A DNA stretch of 14,590 nucleotides from an uncultured Bifidobacterium sp. (lineage in GTDB: Bacteria; Actinomycetota; Actinomycetes; Actinomycetales; Bifidobacteriaceae): NCBI RefSeq assembly GCF_949292005.1, contig NZ_CASEXV010000081.1, forward strand, positions 1-14,590, given 5' to 3'. Made by a program: the position numbers and the translations under genes. This document shows positions 1 through 6,368 of the stretch, piece after piece. The notes beneath the pieces are model-generated. The model ran no database searches. It worked only from the letters and a program-made list of their open reading frames with translations, and was not told the origin of the DNA. The stretch's first letter is position 1; each line of letters begins with the position of its first letter.

Positions 1-8
1 CCGCCGAA

Positions 9-37
9 CCGGATGACGCGCACCAGCATCCATCCGG
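9..37. terminator. Weak stem-loop upstream of the pilus-type sortase gene
   Basis: CCGGATG (9-15) pairs with CATCCGG (31-37), a 7-bp stem with a 15-base loop. It has no T-run after it. It could end transcription of a gene lying left of the window or be an attenuator between that gene and the sortase gene. Bases 2-16 read R-R-T-G-stop in one frame, which would suit a basic C-terminal tail of an upstream surface protein, but too little sequence is present to call a gene. The rest of 1-162 holds a 14-bp tandem duplication (61-88) and no gene that I can support. Confidence 0.25.
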
Positions 38-60
38 CCCGTGGCCACTCCCTCAGCCAT

Positions 61-88
61 ATCCGTCTCACGCTATCCGTCTCACGCT
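61..88. repeat. Perfect 14-bp tandem duplication
   Basis: ATCCGTCTCACGCT occurs twice head to tail (61-74 and 75-88), 75 bases before the preferred sortase start. It lies in the leader between the upstream gene and the sortase and may be a replication slippage product or a paired binding site. The sequence alone does not say which. Confidence 0.9.
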
Positions 89-162
89 CTGGTTGCCGCG
101 CTATGGTCATCGCACAAGAACACCATCCACCCGCAGCCATCACGATGAGGGAAACAGATCAC

Positions 163-1245
163 ATGCGTTTCTTCACACGTCGGACGCCAGCCGCGCTGGC
201 CGGTGCACCCTCAGCAACCGCACGCGACTTGCCGTCCGACCCATCCGTGACCTCCCCCTTCAGCCCCGCCGCATGGGCTACCGTGCTATACGGTCCACAC
301 GACGATCCCGCCCTCGCGGCAAAAAAACGACGTGCGCGACGCAGCGCCCGGATCTCGGCCATCACCGCGCTCATGTTGGCGCTTCTTGGCTTTACGGCCA
401 TCCTTTACCCCCTTGTGCTTCAGGCGTTTTCCGAGAAGCAGCTTGGAGAGACAAGCGACTCCGTGTCCGCAACGGCGAGTGGTTGGCCTCAGAATCAGAG
501 AGACAGCGAGCTGGCGAAAGCGCACGCCTACAATAAAAGACTCGCCGCTAGCGGGCAGCCGGTTCTGGGTGAGGCCGTCGACCCCTTCTCCACGCGATCC
601 GGAGAAAGCGCCGCAAGCGACCAGTCCGACAGCGAGTCGACGAAGGACAAGACGTATCAAAGCCTGCTGAACGTCAGCGGCGACGGTATCATGGGCAGCG
701 TTGTCATCCCGAAGATCTCCGTGAACCTCCCCATCTATCATGGATCAGCGGACTCTGTGCTTGCCCGCGGCGTCGGTCACCTCTACGGGACCTCCCTGCC
801 TGTTGGCGGTACTTCCACCCATCCCGTGCTCACGGGACACCGGGGGCTCGTCAACGCGCTCATGTTCACACGCCTTGACGAGATGAGGGTCGGCGACTAC
901 TTCTACATCAAGATCATGGGCAAGACGCTGGGATACAAGATCGACCGGATCAGCGTCATCCTGCCCAACGACACCTCCAAGCTCCGCGTCGTCAAGGGCG
1001 AGGACCGCGTCACCCTCATGACCTGCACGCCCTACGGCGTCAACACGCATCGTCTTCTCGTGTCTGCCGTGCGGGCCGCCATACCAGGCACCATCCCCGA
1101 GCCGGATGACGCCGCGGTCGATGGCAAGCAGATCCTGCGATACGTCCTTGCCGTCGCCGTGCCCATCATCCTTCTCGGCGTCATCATCGCCGCCGTAAAG
1201 GGAAAGACCAGACGGCGACGACACTTCAGTGGTATATGCCACTGA
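163..1245 (+). CDS. Class C (pilus-assembly) sortase
   Basis: Predicted membrane transpeptidase of 360 residues that would polymerise pilin subunits outside the cell by cleaving LPXTG-type sorting signals. The N-terminus is a cytoplasmic tail of about 60 residues ending in basic KKRRARR, followed by a transmembrane segment at about 65-88. A DPF motif at 140-142 matches the 'lid' that covers the active site in class C sortases. The catalytic set is present: His226 in TGHRGL, Cys288 in TLMTCTPYG and Arg297 in NTHRLLV. A second transmembrane segment (about 325-345) and a basic tail RRRR end the protein, also typical of class C. The frame is open to the window edge, but the start at 163 is preferred because GAGGGAA (147-153) sits 9 bases before it; an in-frame ATG at 145 is less well placed. 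Pilin genes would be expected immediately to the left. The substrate is inferred, not seen. Confidence 0.9.
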   Translation: MRFFTRRTPAALAGAPSATARDLPSDPSVTSPFSPAAWATVLYGPHDDPALAAKKRRARRSARISAITALMLALLGFTAILYPLVLQAFSEKQLGETSDSVSATASGWPQNQRDSELAKAHAYNKRLAASGQPVLGEAVDPFSTRSGESAASDQSDSESTKDKTYQSLLNVSGDGIMGSVVIPKISVNLPIYHGSADSVLARGVGHLYGTSLPVGGTSTHPVLTGHRGLVNALMFTRLDEMRVGDYFYIKIMGKTLGYKIDRISVILPNDTSKLRVVKGEDRVTLMTCTPYGVNTHRLLVSAVRAAIPGTIPEPDDAAVDGKQILRYVLAVAVPIILLGVIIAAVKGKTRRRRHFSGICH

Positions 1246-1249
1246 AGTG
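1222..1249. terminator. Bidirectional stem-loop between convergent sortase and trpS genes
   Basis: CACTTCAGTGG (1222-1232) is perfectly complementary to CCACTGAAGTG (1239-1249), leaving a 6-base loop. The stem covers the last codons and the stop (1243-1245) of the sortase gene and ends 2 bases from the trpS stop codon (1252-1254). There is no T-run on either strand, so termination would depend on the stem alone. Its place between two converging genes favours a shared terminator. Confidence 0.7.
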
Positions 1250-1251
1250 GG

Positions 1252-2343
1252 TCAGTATTTCATGCCCATGGCCGCGCGGACCTCGTCAAGGGTCTCCTCG
1301 GCGGTGGCGTTCGCACGCCGGTTGCCGTCATGAAGTACGTCTCGGATCGAGTCCATGTCCTTCGCGAGTTCGGCACGACGCTCTCGATGGGGTGCCAGGA
1401 ACTCGTTCACGTTCTCGATCACGTATTTCTTCAGGGCTCCCGCCCCCGATTCGCCGATCTCCTCGGCGATGTCCTTCGGATCGCGACCTGTCACCAGCCC
1501 GGCCGTCGTCAGCAGTGCGGACACCTGAGGCCTGGCCGCCGGATCGAAGGTGATGCGGCGCTCCGAATCCGTCGGGCTTTTCCTGATGAGCTTCGCCGTC
1601 TCCTCGGCGGTCGCGCCCAGCATGATCGAATTGCCGTAGGACTTGCTCATCTTCCGGCCATCAAGACCCGGGATCTCGGGCGCATCCGACAGGATGGCCG
1701 CAGGCTCGGGGAACACGGGGGTCTTCGCCGAATAACGCTCGTTGAACCGTCTTGCGATGGTACGGGTGATCTCCACATGGGGGAGGTTGTCCTTCCCGAT
1801 CGGTACCACGTTCGCCTTGCAAAAGAGGATGTCGCACGCCTGATGGACTGGATACGTCAGCAGCAGTCCGGTCAGCGCGTGGCCGGAGGCCTCCATCTCG
1901 GATTTGACCGTCGGATTCCGGTGGAGCTCGGCCTCCGTCACCAGCGACAGGAACGGCAGCATGAGCTGATTCTCGGCGGGGACCGCAGAATGGGTGAAGA
2001 TCATGGTCTTGGCCGGGTCGATTCCGGCGGCCATGTAATCGAGTACCAGGTTGAGGACGTTCTCTCCGATGTGCTCGGTGGTGTCGCGGTCCGTGATGAC
2101 CTGATAGTCAGCGATGATGATGTTCGTCCGCACGCCACGGTTCTGCATCGCCACGCGCTCGCGGATCGAACCGAAATAGTGTCCCAGATGCAGACGCCCG
2201 GTCGGACGGTCGCCGGTGAGCATCGTGAATGACCCCGGATTCGTCTCCAACTTCGCGAGGGTGGCGTCGGACAGTCGTTTCGCCGCCTGGAAACTTGCGC
2301 TGATCTCATTGCCCGCTGCGGTCATCTGAAGCTCGTCGCTCAT
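1252..2343 (-). CDS. trpS: Tryptophanyl-tRNA synthetase
   Basis: Class Ic aminoacyl-tRNA synthetase of 363 residues that charges tRNA-Trp with tryptophan in the cytoplasm. The HIGH-type motif is HLGHY at about 52-56, after TGDRPTGRL. The KMSKS motif (KMSKSYGN) is at about 231-235. The segment YPVHQACDILFCKANVVPIG contains the aspartate that normally contacts the indole nitrogen. The overall pattern (GDRPTG, ADYQVITDRD, FPEPAAILS) resembles the second bacterial TrpRS group seen in actinomycetes and streptococci rather than the Bacillus type. The start at 2343 is preferred because AAGGA lies 8 bases upstream. The ATG at 2349 (two more residues) has the same AAGGA only 2 bases away. It is the only tRNA synthetase in view and is transcribed alone, divergent from the DUF3073 gene. 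Confidence 0.96.
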   Translation of the reverse strand: MSDELQMTAAGNEISASFQAAKRLSDATLAKLETNPGSFTMLTGDRPTGRLHLGHYFGSIRERVAMQNRGVRTNIIIADYQVITDRDTTEHIGENVLNLVLDYMAAGIDPAKTMIFTHSAVPAENQLMLPFLSLVTEAELHRNPTVKSEMEASGHALTGLLLTYPVHQACDILFCKANVVPIGKDNLPHVEITRTIARRFNERYSAKTPVFPEPAAILSDAPEIPGLDGRKMSKSYGNSIMLGATAEETAKLIRKSPTDSERRITFDPAARPQVSALLTTAGLVTGRDPKDIAEEIGESGAGALKKYVIENVNEFLAPHRERRAELAKDMDSIRDVLHDGNRRANATAEETLDEVRAAMGMKY

Positions 2344-2388
2344 CGTCATGGTCCTTGGATGTCCTTAGATAGAGAAGGGTTCGACACG

Positions 2389-2417
2389 TGAATATTGCCC
2401 TTATCGTAAAAGTTCAA
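2389..2417 (-). promoter_or_regulatory. Possible trpS promoter
   Basis: On the - strand TTGAAC (2417-2412) and TATTCA (2394-2389) are separated by 17 bases, about 40 bases before the trpS start. Both hexamers match the sigma-70-type consensus only partly (4/6 and 3/6). The 155-base gap between trpS and the DUF3073 gene must hold promoters for both directions. No clear T-box or tryptophan leader was recognised there. Confidence 0.25.
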
Positions 2418-2498
2418 GACGACAACCATGCGGAATCGAACAGGTGGTACGCTCTTATGTGATGAATTGATGGCTTTGGTGAAGGATCAGGGGGTCAG

Positions 2499-2897
2499 AT
2501 GGGCCGCGGACGGCAGAAGGCGAAGCAGCAGAAAATAGCCCGTAAGCTGAAGTACCTGACAACCGATACCGACTATGACGAGCTTGCCAAAGAGCTCAAG
2601 GGCGAGGATCCGGGGACCGAGTCCGTCGATCCCTTTGCGGACGTCGAAGGTCATGACGAGCACGGAGAGGAACGCACCTCGTCGGATTCGTCCGCGGAGC
2701 CGTCCCTTCCATCCGATGATCTGGATGAGTACGCCCGATGGGCGGCGGAGGCCGCTGCGAAGGCCACCAGCGCGGAATTCCCCCAGACGCGTATACGCTC
2801 CGACCATCATGCCCACACGATCATGCCGATGCCGCGGCCGCATGTCTCCGGCGATTCCAAGGCCAGAGGGAACGAGGGAAAGAAGTCCTCCGACTGA
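2499..2897 (+). CDS. DUF3073 family protein
   Basis: Small soluble protein of 132 residues. Residues 1-33 (MGRGRQKAKQQKIARKLKY, then TTDTDYDELAKEL) are the hallmark of DUF3073, a family found across actinobacteria with no established function. The N-terminus is strongly basic and the middle (about 35-75) strongly acidic and Ser/Asp-rich, so most of the protein is probably disordered. A short helix-like stretch YARWAAEAAAKA follows near residue 80. No membrane segment or catalytic motif is seen. The start at 2499 is supported by G-rich sequence (GAAGGATCAGGGGG) ending 4 bases before it and by the conserved MGRGR beginning. It stands alone, divergent from trpS. Confidence 0.9.
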   Translation: MGRGRQKAKQQKIARKLKYLTTDTDYDELAKELKGEDPGTESVDPFADVEGHDEHGEERTSSDSSAEPSLPSDDLDEYARWAAEAAAKATSAEFPQTRIRSDHHAHTIMPMPRPHVSGDSKARGNEGKKSSD

Positions 2898-3036
2898 CCT
2901 TCCGCCTGACGGGTTCTGTCATATGCCGTATCCGGGATCTCATCGCGTGGATGATCGCCGTGACGGCGTTCCCTCGTCAACTGCGGGATACTGGCGTGCG
3001 CACGGGCTGCGTCGCACATGCGCGCCGTGTTCGCAC

Positions 3037-3074
3037 GCGTCATAGGTAATGGCGATATCGCCGAAGGCGTCATA
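3037..3074. promoter_or_regulatory. Operator-like palindrome flanked by direct repeats
   Basis: GGCGATATCGCC (3051-3062) is a perfect 12-bp palindrome. It is flanked by two copies of GCGTCATA (3037-3044 and 3067-3074) spaced exactly 30 bases apart, close to three helical turns. The block lies about 25 bases upstream of a candidate -10 box. This looks like a binding site for a dimeric regulator of the downstream uptake operon. The regulator itself cannot be named. Confidence 0.45.
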
Positions 3075-3079
3075 ATTTC

Positions 3080-3105
3080 TTGCGTCGTTCGCTATCTTTT
3101 ATACT
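3080..3105 (+). promoter_or_regulatory. Candidate promoter of the amino acid ABC operon
   Basis: TATACT (3100-3105) is a 5/6 match to the -10 consensus. The best -35-like word, TTGCGT (3080-3085), is only 14 bases away, shorter than normal. The promoter may therefore be weak or need an activator bound at the palindrome just upstream. It is 108 bases before the binding-protein start codon. Confidence 0.35.
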
Positions 3106-3213
3106 GGGCTGAACCGCGTCACGTACGACCGGAATCCTGCACGGCGACGCAATCCTGCGCAGGTAGTGGTACCGCAGTTAGTGGTAACAAGGGACAACGA
3201 AGAGAGAAGAAAC

Positions 3214-4182
3214 ATGACAGTTCTGACACGTCGACCAAAGCTTGCCGTATCCGCCATCGCGCTCATCGCCTCGATGGGGCTGCTCCTCTCGGGATGCGGT
3301 TCGCAGAGCGGAAACGACACGGGCACCTCCGCCTCGGGCGATTCGACGAGCACCGGCAAGGCGCTTGACACCGCAGCGTATGACAAGCTCATCGCCGCAG
3401 GATCGGCGGCCAGCGCTTCCGACGTCTCGGCGAACGCGTGGGCGTCGGCCGTGAAGAAGGCGGGCGTCCTCAAGGTCGGCGGGACCAAGACGTCCACGCT
3501 GTTCTCCCTGCAGAGCCCCGACGACAACAAGGTCCGTGGCTTCGACGCGGGCCTTTCCCAGCTCCTCGCGCGCTACATCATCGGAGATGCCAAAACCGAG
3601 ATCAGCGTCGTCGACTCGTCCACCCGTGAGACGGTCCTACAGAACGGAACCGTCGACTCCGTCTTCGCGACCTACTCGATCACCGACTCCCGCAAGGAGA
3701 AGGTCGACTTCGCCGGACCCTACTATGTGTCCCACCAGGGGATTCTGGTGAAGTCCACCACCAACGACATCTCCTCGGTCAAGGATCTGGCGGGCAAGAA
3801 GGTCGGTGTTCAGGCTGGATCCACTGGGCGGCAGATCGTGGAGAAGTACGCGCCCAAGGCCACCGTCCAGGAGTTCCAGACGGACGCCGAGATCGTCCAG
3901 GCGATCAAGCAGGGCAGACTCGACGCGTACGTCGTCGACCAGTCACTGGTGCTGGGCGATGTGGCCCGGGATCCGAAATCGCTGAAATCCGTCGGTGACG
4001 GATTCGGCACGGAGGACCCTTACGGGATCGGGCTTCCCAAGGGTTCGGACGCCGTCGCCTTCGTCAACGCGTGGTTGAAGAAGATCGAGGAGGATGGCAC
4101 GTGGGCCAAGCTGTGGACGATCACCATCGGCGATCGCACCGGCGTGACCGACGTTCCCACGCCTCCCACCATCGACGAGTGA
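3214..4182 (+). CDS. Polar amino acid ABC transporter, substrate-binding lipoprotein (glutamate type)
   Basis: Extracellular lipoprotein of 322 residues that captures an amino acid and hands it to the permeases encoded next. The signal peptide is RRPK followed by a hydrophobic core, with lipobox LSGC and lipidated Cys28. A Ser/Thr/Gly-rich linker (about 29-50) follows. The family-3 solute-binding fold shows in GFDAGLSQLLARYI (about 109-122), TYSITDSRKEKVDFAGPYY (about 153-171) and VKDLAGKKVGVQAGST (about 189-204). The best fit is glutamate/glutamine-type GluB proteins; aspartate or cystine cannot be excluded. The ATG at 3214 is preferred over an upstream GTG at 3166 because it starts the signal peptide and has AGAGAGAAG just before it. 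The gene is first in a three-gene operon. Confidence 0.92.
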   Translation: MTVLTRRPKLAVSAIALIASMGLLLSGCGSQSGNDTGTSASGDSTSTGKALDTAAYDKLIAAGSAASASDVSANAWASAVKKAGVLKVGGTKTSTLFSLQSPDDNKVRGFDAGLSQLLARYIIGDAKTEISVVDSSTRETVLQNGTVDSVFATYSITDSRKEKVDFAGPYYVSHQGILVKSTTNDISSVKDLAGKKVGVQAGSTGRQIVEKYAPKATVQEFQTDAEIVQAIKQGRLDAYVVDQSLVLGDVARDPKSLKSVGDGFGTEDPYGIGLPKGSDAVAFVNAWLKKIEEDGTWAKLWTITIGDRTGVTDVPTPPTIDE

Positions 4183-4190
4183 GCGACTGA

Positions 4191-4874
4191 ATGGGATCCG
4201 GACACACGATGTGGGGTCAGCTCGCGCATCTTGTGGGGACATATGGTTCCCAGTATGTGGACGGCTATTGGGTGACGCTGCGCATAGGCGTCATTGCTTT
4301 CGCAGGAGGGCTTCTTCTGGGACTTGTCCTCACCGTCCTCCGGATCTCACCGATACCGCCGCTGCGTGCGGCGGTATCCGCCTACGTGGAGCTGTTTCGC
4401 AACATACCCGTGCTGTGCCTCCTGATCTTCGTGGTCTTCGCGCTTCCTGAGGTCGGAATCGTCATCGACTATGAGCCCTGCGTCGTCCTCACGCTGGTTC
4501 TTGTTTCGTCCTCCTTCGCCTGCGACAATCTGCGCACCGGAATCAACGCCATCGATCCCGGGCAGATCGAGGCCGCACGGTCGTTGGGACTGTCCTTCAT
4601 GGGGATAGTCACCTCCGTGGTGCTTCCGCAGGCCCTGCGGAACGTCGTCCAACCCATGGTGACGCTGTTCATCTCCGTGATCATCAGCTCGTCCACGGGC
4701 GCGCTGGTGCCTCTCGCCCACACCGAGCTCACCGGACTGGTCTCGCGGATCAACACCACCGACGCGATGGGCATACCGACCTTTCTCATCGCGGCTCTGT
4801 TCTACGTGGCCACGGGTCTGGTGATAGCGGGCATCGGACGCATCATCGAAAGGCGGGTGGCGATATGGCGTTGA
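4191..4874 (+). CDS. Polar amino acid ABC transporter permease 1 (GluC-like)
   Basis: Inner permease subunit of 227 residues that, with the next gene product, forms the membrane channel for amino acid uptake. It has about five hydrophobic spans (near 29-51, 73-92, 97-112, 156-176 and 197-217). ELFRNIPVL at about 67-75 is the HisM-family 'RGTP' region. The ATPase-docking EAA loop reads IEAARSLGLSFMGIVTSVVL followed by PQALR (about 126-150). The start at 4191 is 8 bases after the binding-protein stop but has a weak ribosome site. An in-frame ATG at 4209 is possible and would remove six residues. The 3' end overlaps the next permease gene by 10 bases, indicating coupled translation. Confidence 0.9.
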   Translation: MGSGHTMWGQLAHLVGTYGSQYVDGYWVTLRIGVIAFAGGLLLGLVLTVLRISPIPPLRAAVSAYVELFRNIPVLCLLIFVVFALPEVGIVIDYEPCVVLTLVLVSSSFACDNLRTGINAIDPGQIEAARSLGLSFMGIVTSVVLPQALRNVVQPMVTLFISVIISSSTGALVPLAHTELTGLVSRINTTDAMGIPTFLIAALFYVATGLVIAGIGRIIERRVAIWR

Positions 4875-5683
4875 GTCCGACCGAGGCGGCGCTCTTTGAA
4901 ACAGGCGGACCGAGATCGCGACGGCGGATCATCATCGGCACGATTGCATCCTCCGTGGCGTTGATCGCGCTGGTCGCCTACGTCGTCATGCGGCTGTATG
5001 ACAACGGACAGTTCGACCCGCAGTATTGGAGCCTTTTCGCCGAAGCGAACGTGTGGGTTTTCCTGGGACAGGGCTTTCTTGGCACGTTGCGTGCGGCGCT
5101 GGGGGCGGGGGCCATCGCGCTCGTCGGAGGTCTGGTGCTCATGTTCGGGCGCATATCGGGCGTTGCCCCGGTGAGATGGATTGCCACGGCGATCATCGAA
5201 TTCGTGCGCGGCACGCCCACATTGTTGTTCATATACTTTTTCTTCCTGGTGCCGTCGCAGTTCGGAATCCACATCAGCACGTACTGGATGGTGGTGATAC
5301 CGGTGTCGATGTACGCGTCCGCGGTGCTCGCCGAGGTGTACCGCGCCGGCGTGCGCGCCGTTCCCCGCGGTCAGGGAGAGGCAGGTGCGTCGCTGGGATT
5401 GAGCCGCAGGCAGATCTACGCGTCCATCATCCTCCCGCAGATGTTTCGCATCGTCGTGCCGACGATGGTGACGCAGCTGGTCGTCGTGGTGAAGGACACC
5501 ACCTTCGGATACGTGGTGACGTATCCCGAGATGATGCAGAACACGAAGGTCGTCATAGCGAACTACAACAGTCTGCTTCCCGTGTATCTGGTGACGGCGC
5601 TGATCTACGTCGCGGTGAACTACGCGATCTCCTGGTCGGCCCGACGGATCGCCTCGGGCATGGGGGAGCCCCTTCTGGCATAG
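4865..5683 (+). CDS. Polar amino acid ABC transporter permease 2 (GluD-like)
   Basis: Second permease subunit, 272 residues. A cytoplasmic tail of about 21 residues precedes a first span at 22-43; further spans lie near 70-95, 115-133, 138-157, 196-218 and 236-256. EFVRGTPTLLFIYFFF (112-127) and the EAA loop GEAGASLGLSRRQIYASIIL followed by PQMFR (171-195) are typical of HisM-type permeases. Its extra N-terminal span compared with the upstream permease matches the GluC/GluD pairing known from Corynebacterium gluABCD. The ATG overlaps the upstream gene by 10 bases, and AAAGGCGGG lies just before it. No ATP-binding protein gene follows: the next gene is on the other strand. The operon must borrow an ATPase from elsewhere or from outside the window. 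Confidence 0.92.
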   Translation: MALSPTEAALFETGGPRSRRRIIIGTIASSVALIALVAYVVMRLYDNGQFDPQYWSLFAEANVWVFLGQGFLGTLRAALGAGAIALVGGLVLMFGRISGVAPVRWIATAIIEFVRGTPTLLFIYFFFLVPSQFGIHISTYWMVVIPVSMYASAVLAEVYRAGVRAVPRGQGEAGASLGLSRRQIYASIILPQMFRIVVPTMVTQLVVVVKDTTFGYVVTYPEMMQNTKVVIANYNSLLPVYLVTALIYVAVNYAISWSARRIASGMGEPLLA

Positions 5684-5696
5684 GCGGGCATAGGCG
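5677..5696. repeat. 10-bp tandem duplication across the permease stop codon
   Basis: GGCATAGGCG occurs twice head to tail (5677-5686 and 5687-5696). The first copy contains the TAG stop (5681-5683) and the second carries the same TAG again in another frame. It is probably a slippage duplication. A weak 6-bp stem, GGCCCG (5700-5705) with CGGGCC (5718-5723), follows and may act as the operon terminator. Confidence 0.75.
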
Positions 5697-5769
5697 TAGG
5701 GCCCGATTCGTAGGGGCCGGGCCGTCGAGGCCGACGTGTCGACTGGTGGGCGTTATCCATCGTGGAGTG

Positions 5770-6177
5770 TCATACAAGGGGCAGCAGCGCGCTGAGGTCG
5801 TCACGCTCGCCTACGGAGCTGATGGTGCCGCGTCGGCGTTCCTCGTCCCAGCTCGTCATCCCGGAGGCAAGCCTCAGCCACGTCGTGGGATCAAGTTCGA
5901 CGACGTCGGGTGGCGTGAGGTTGTGGGGGTCGGACCGTGGGCCGTCGAGGATCTTGACGGCCCCCCAGGGCGCGACCCTGATCTCCACGGCGCCCCCGGG
6001 CGCTTTCGTCTCCAGCAGGTGCAGCGAATAGCGCACGGCCATGGCGAGGGTCGAGCGGCCGAGCGACGTGGAGGCCTTCTCATCGGTTTCGGCCAGCGTC
6101 CTCCACCGATTGAACGATTCGCGGCCACGCTCCAGATCGCGCTCATGTATGACAGCCATATCTCCGATATTGTGCAT
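5770..6177 (-). CDS. SCP-like (sterol carrier family) small protein
   Basis: Soluble protein of 135 residues resembling the short actinobacterial 'sterol carrier family' (bacterial SCP ortholog) proteins. Recognisable parts are RDLERGRESFNRW (about 13-25), LAMAVRYSLHLLETKAPG (about 44-61), VEIRVAPWGAVKILDGPR (about 64-81) and the end pattern VVELDPTTWLRLASG with DLSALLPLV. This fold binds hydrophobic ligands in its relatives, but no substrate or pathway is established for the bacterial group. The start is uncertain: ATG at 6177 has GGAG 11 bases upstream, whereas the ATG at 6159 (MAVIHERD) has GGAG only 2 bases away. The frame stays open to 6345, but that upstream part has no family-like sequence. 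It converges on the ABC operon and diverges from glgP. Confidence 0.8.
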   Translation of the reverse strand: MHNIGDMAVIHERDLERGRESFNRWRTLAETDEKASTSLGRSTLAMAVRYSLHLLETKAPGGAVEIRVAPWGAVKILDGPRSDPHNLTPPDVVELDPTTWLRLASGMTSWDEERRRGTISSVGERDDLSALLPLV

Positions 6178-6248
6178 GGTGCGCAGGACTCCGGATCGGA
6201 CACGCGCGCGAACGATGTCATCGTGAGTTCGCCTCCGATCCGCAAATG

Positions 6249-6276
6249 TTGTAGTCTCTCTATGAGAACGTATGCA
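6249..6276 (+). promoter_or_regulatory. Possible glgP promoter
   Basis: TTGTAG (6249-6254) and TATGCA (6271-6276) are 16 bases apart and lie about 93 bases before the glgP start. The match is modest. The 191-base gap between the SCP-like gene and glgP contains no better candidate that I could see, and no obvious operator for sugar control was recognised. Confidence 0.3.
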
Positions 6277-6368
6277 CAAGGCCCCACCGTGCCCGTAGCT
6301 GTGATGCGGCGTCGAGTCGTGCCAAGATGCGCGTTCCGGCAGCAATATTTGTCAAAGGGAGTCAGATA

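Larger units (their letters stand above)
2898..3213. other. 316-bp regulatory gap before the amino acid ABC operon
   Basis: No gene could be supported here. The first half (about 2990-3040) is GC-rich with recurring GCGCAC/TCGCAC words that may form a loose hairpin after the DUF3073 gene. The second half holds an operator-like palindrome flanked by direct repeats (3037-3074), a candidate -10 box (3100-3105), an 8-bp direct repeat AATCCTGC (3133-3140, 3151-3158) and a palindrome CCTGCGCAGG (3154-3163). A leader of about 100 bases then runs to the start codon at 3214. Confidence 0.6.

Noticed and set aside
1330..2232. Open frame of 300 codons antisense to trpS
   Set aside because: A shadow of trpS in a GC-rich genome, without motifs.
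3164..3175. T-box-like word GTGGTACCGC in the ABC operon leader
   Set aside because: Only this 10-base match is present. The leader from the candidate promoter is too short for a T-box, and no specifier stem or terminator/antiterminator pair was seen.
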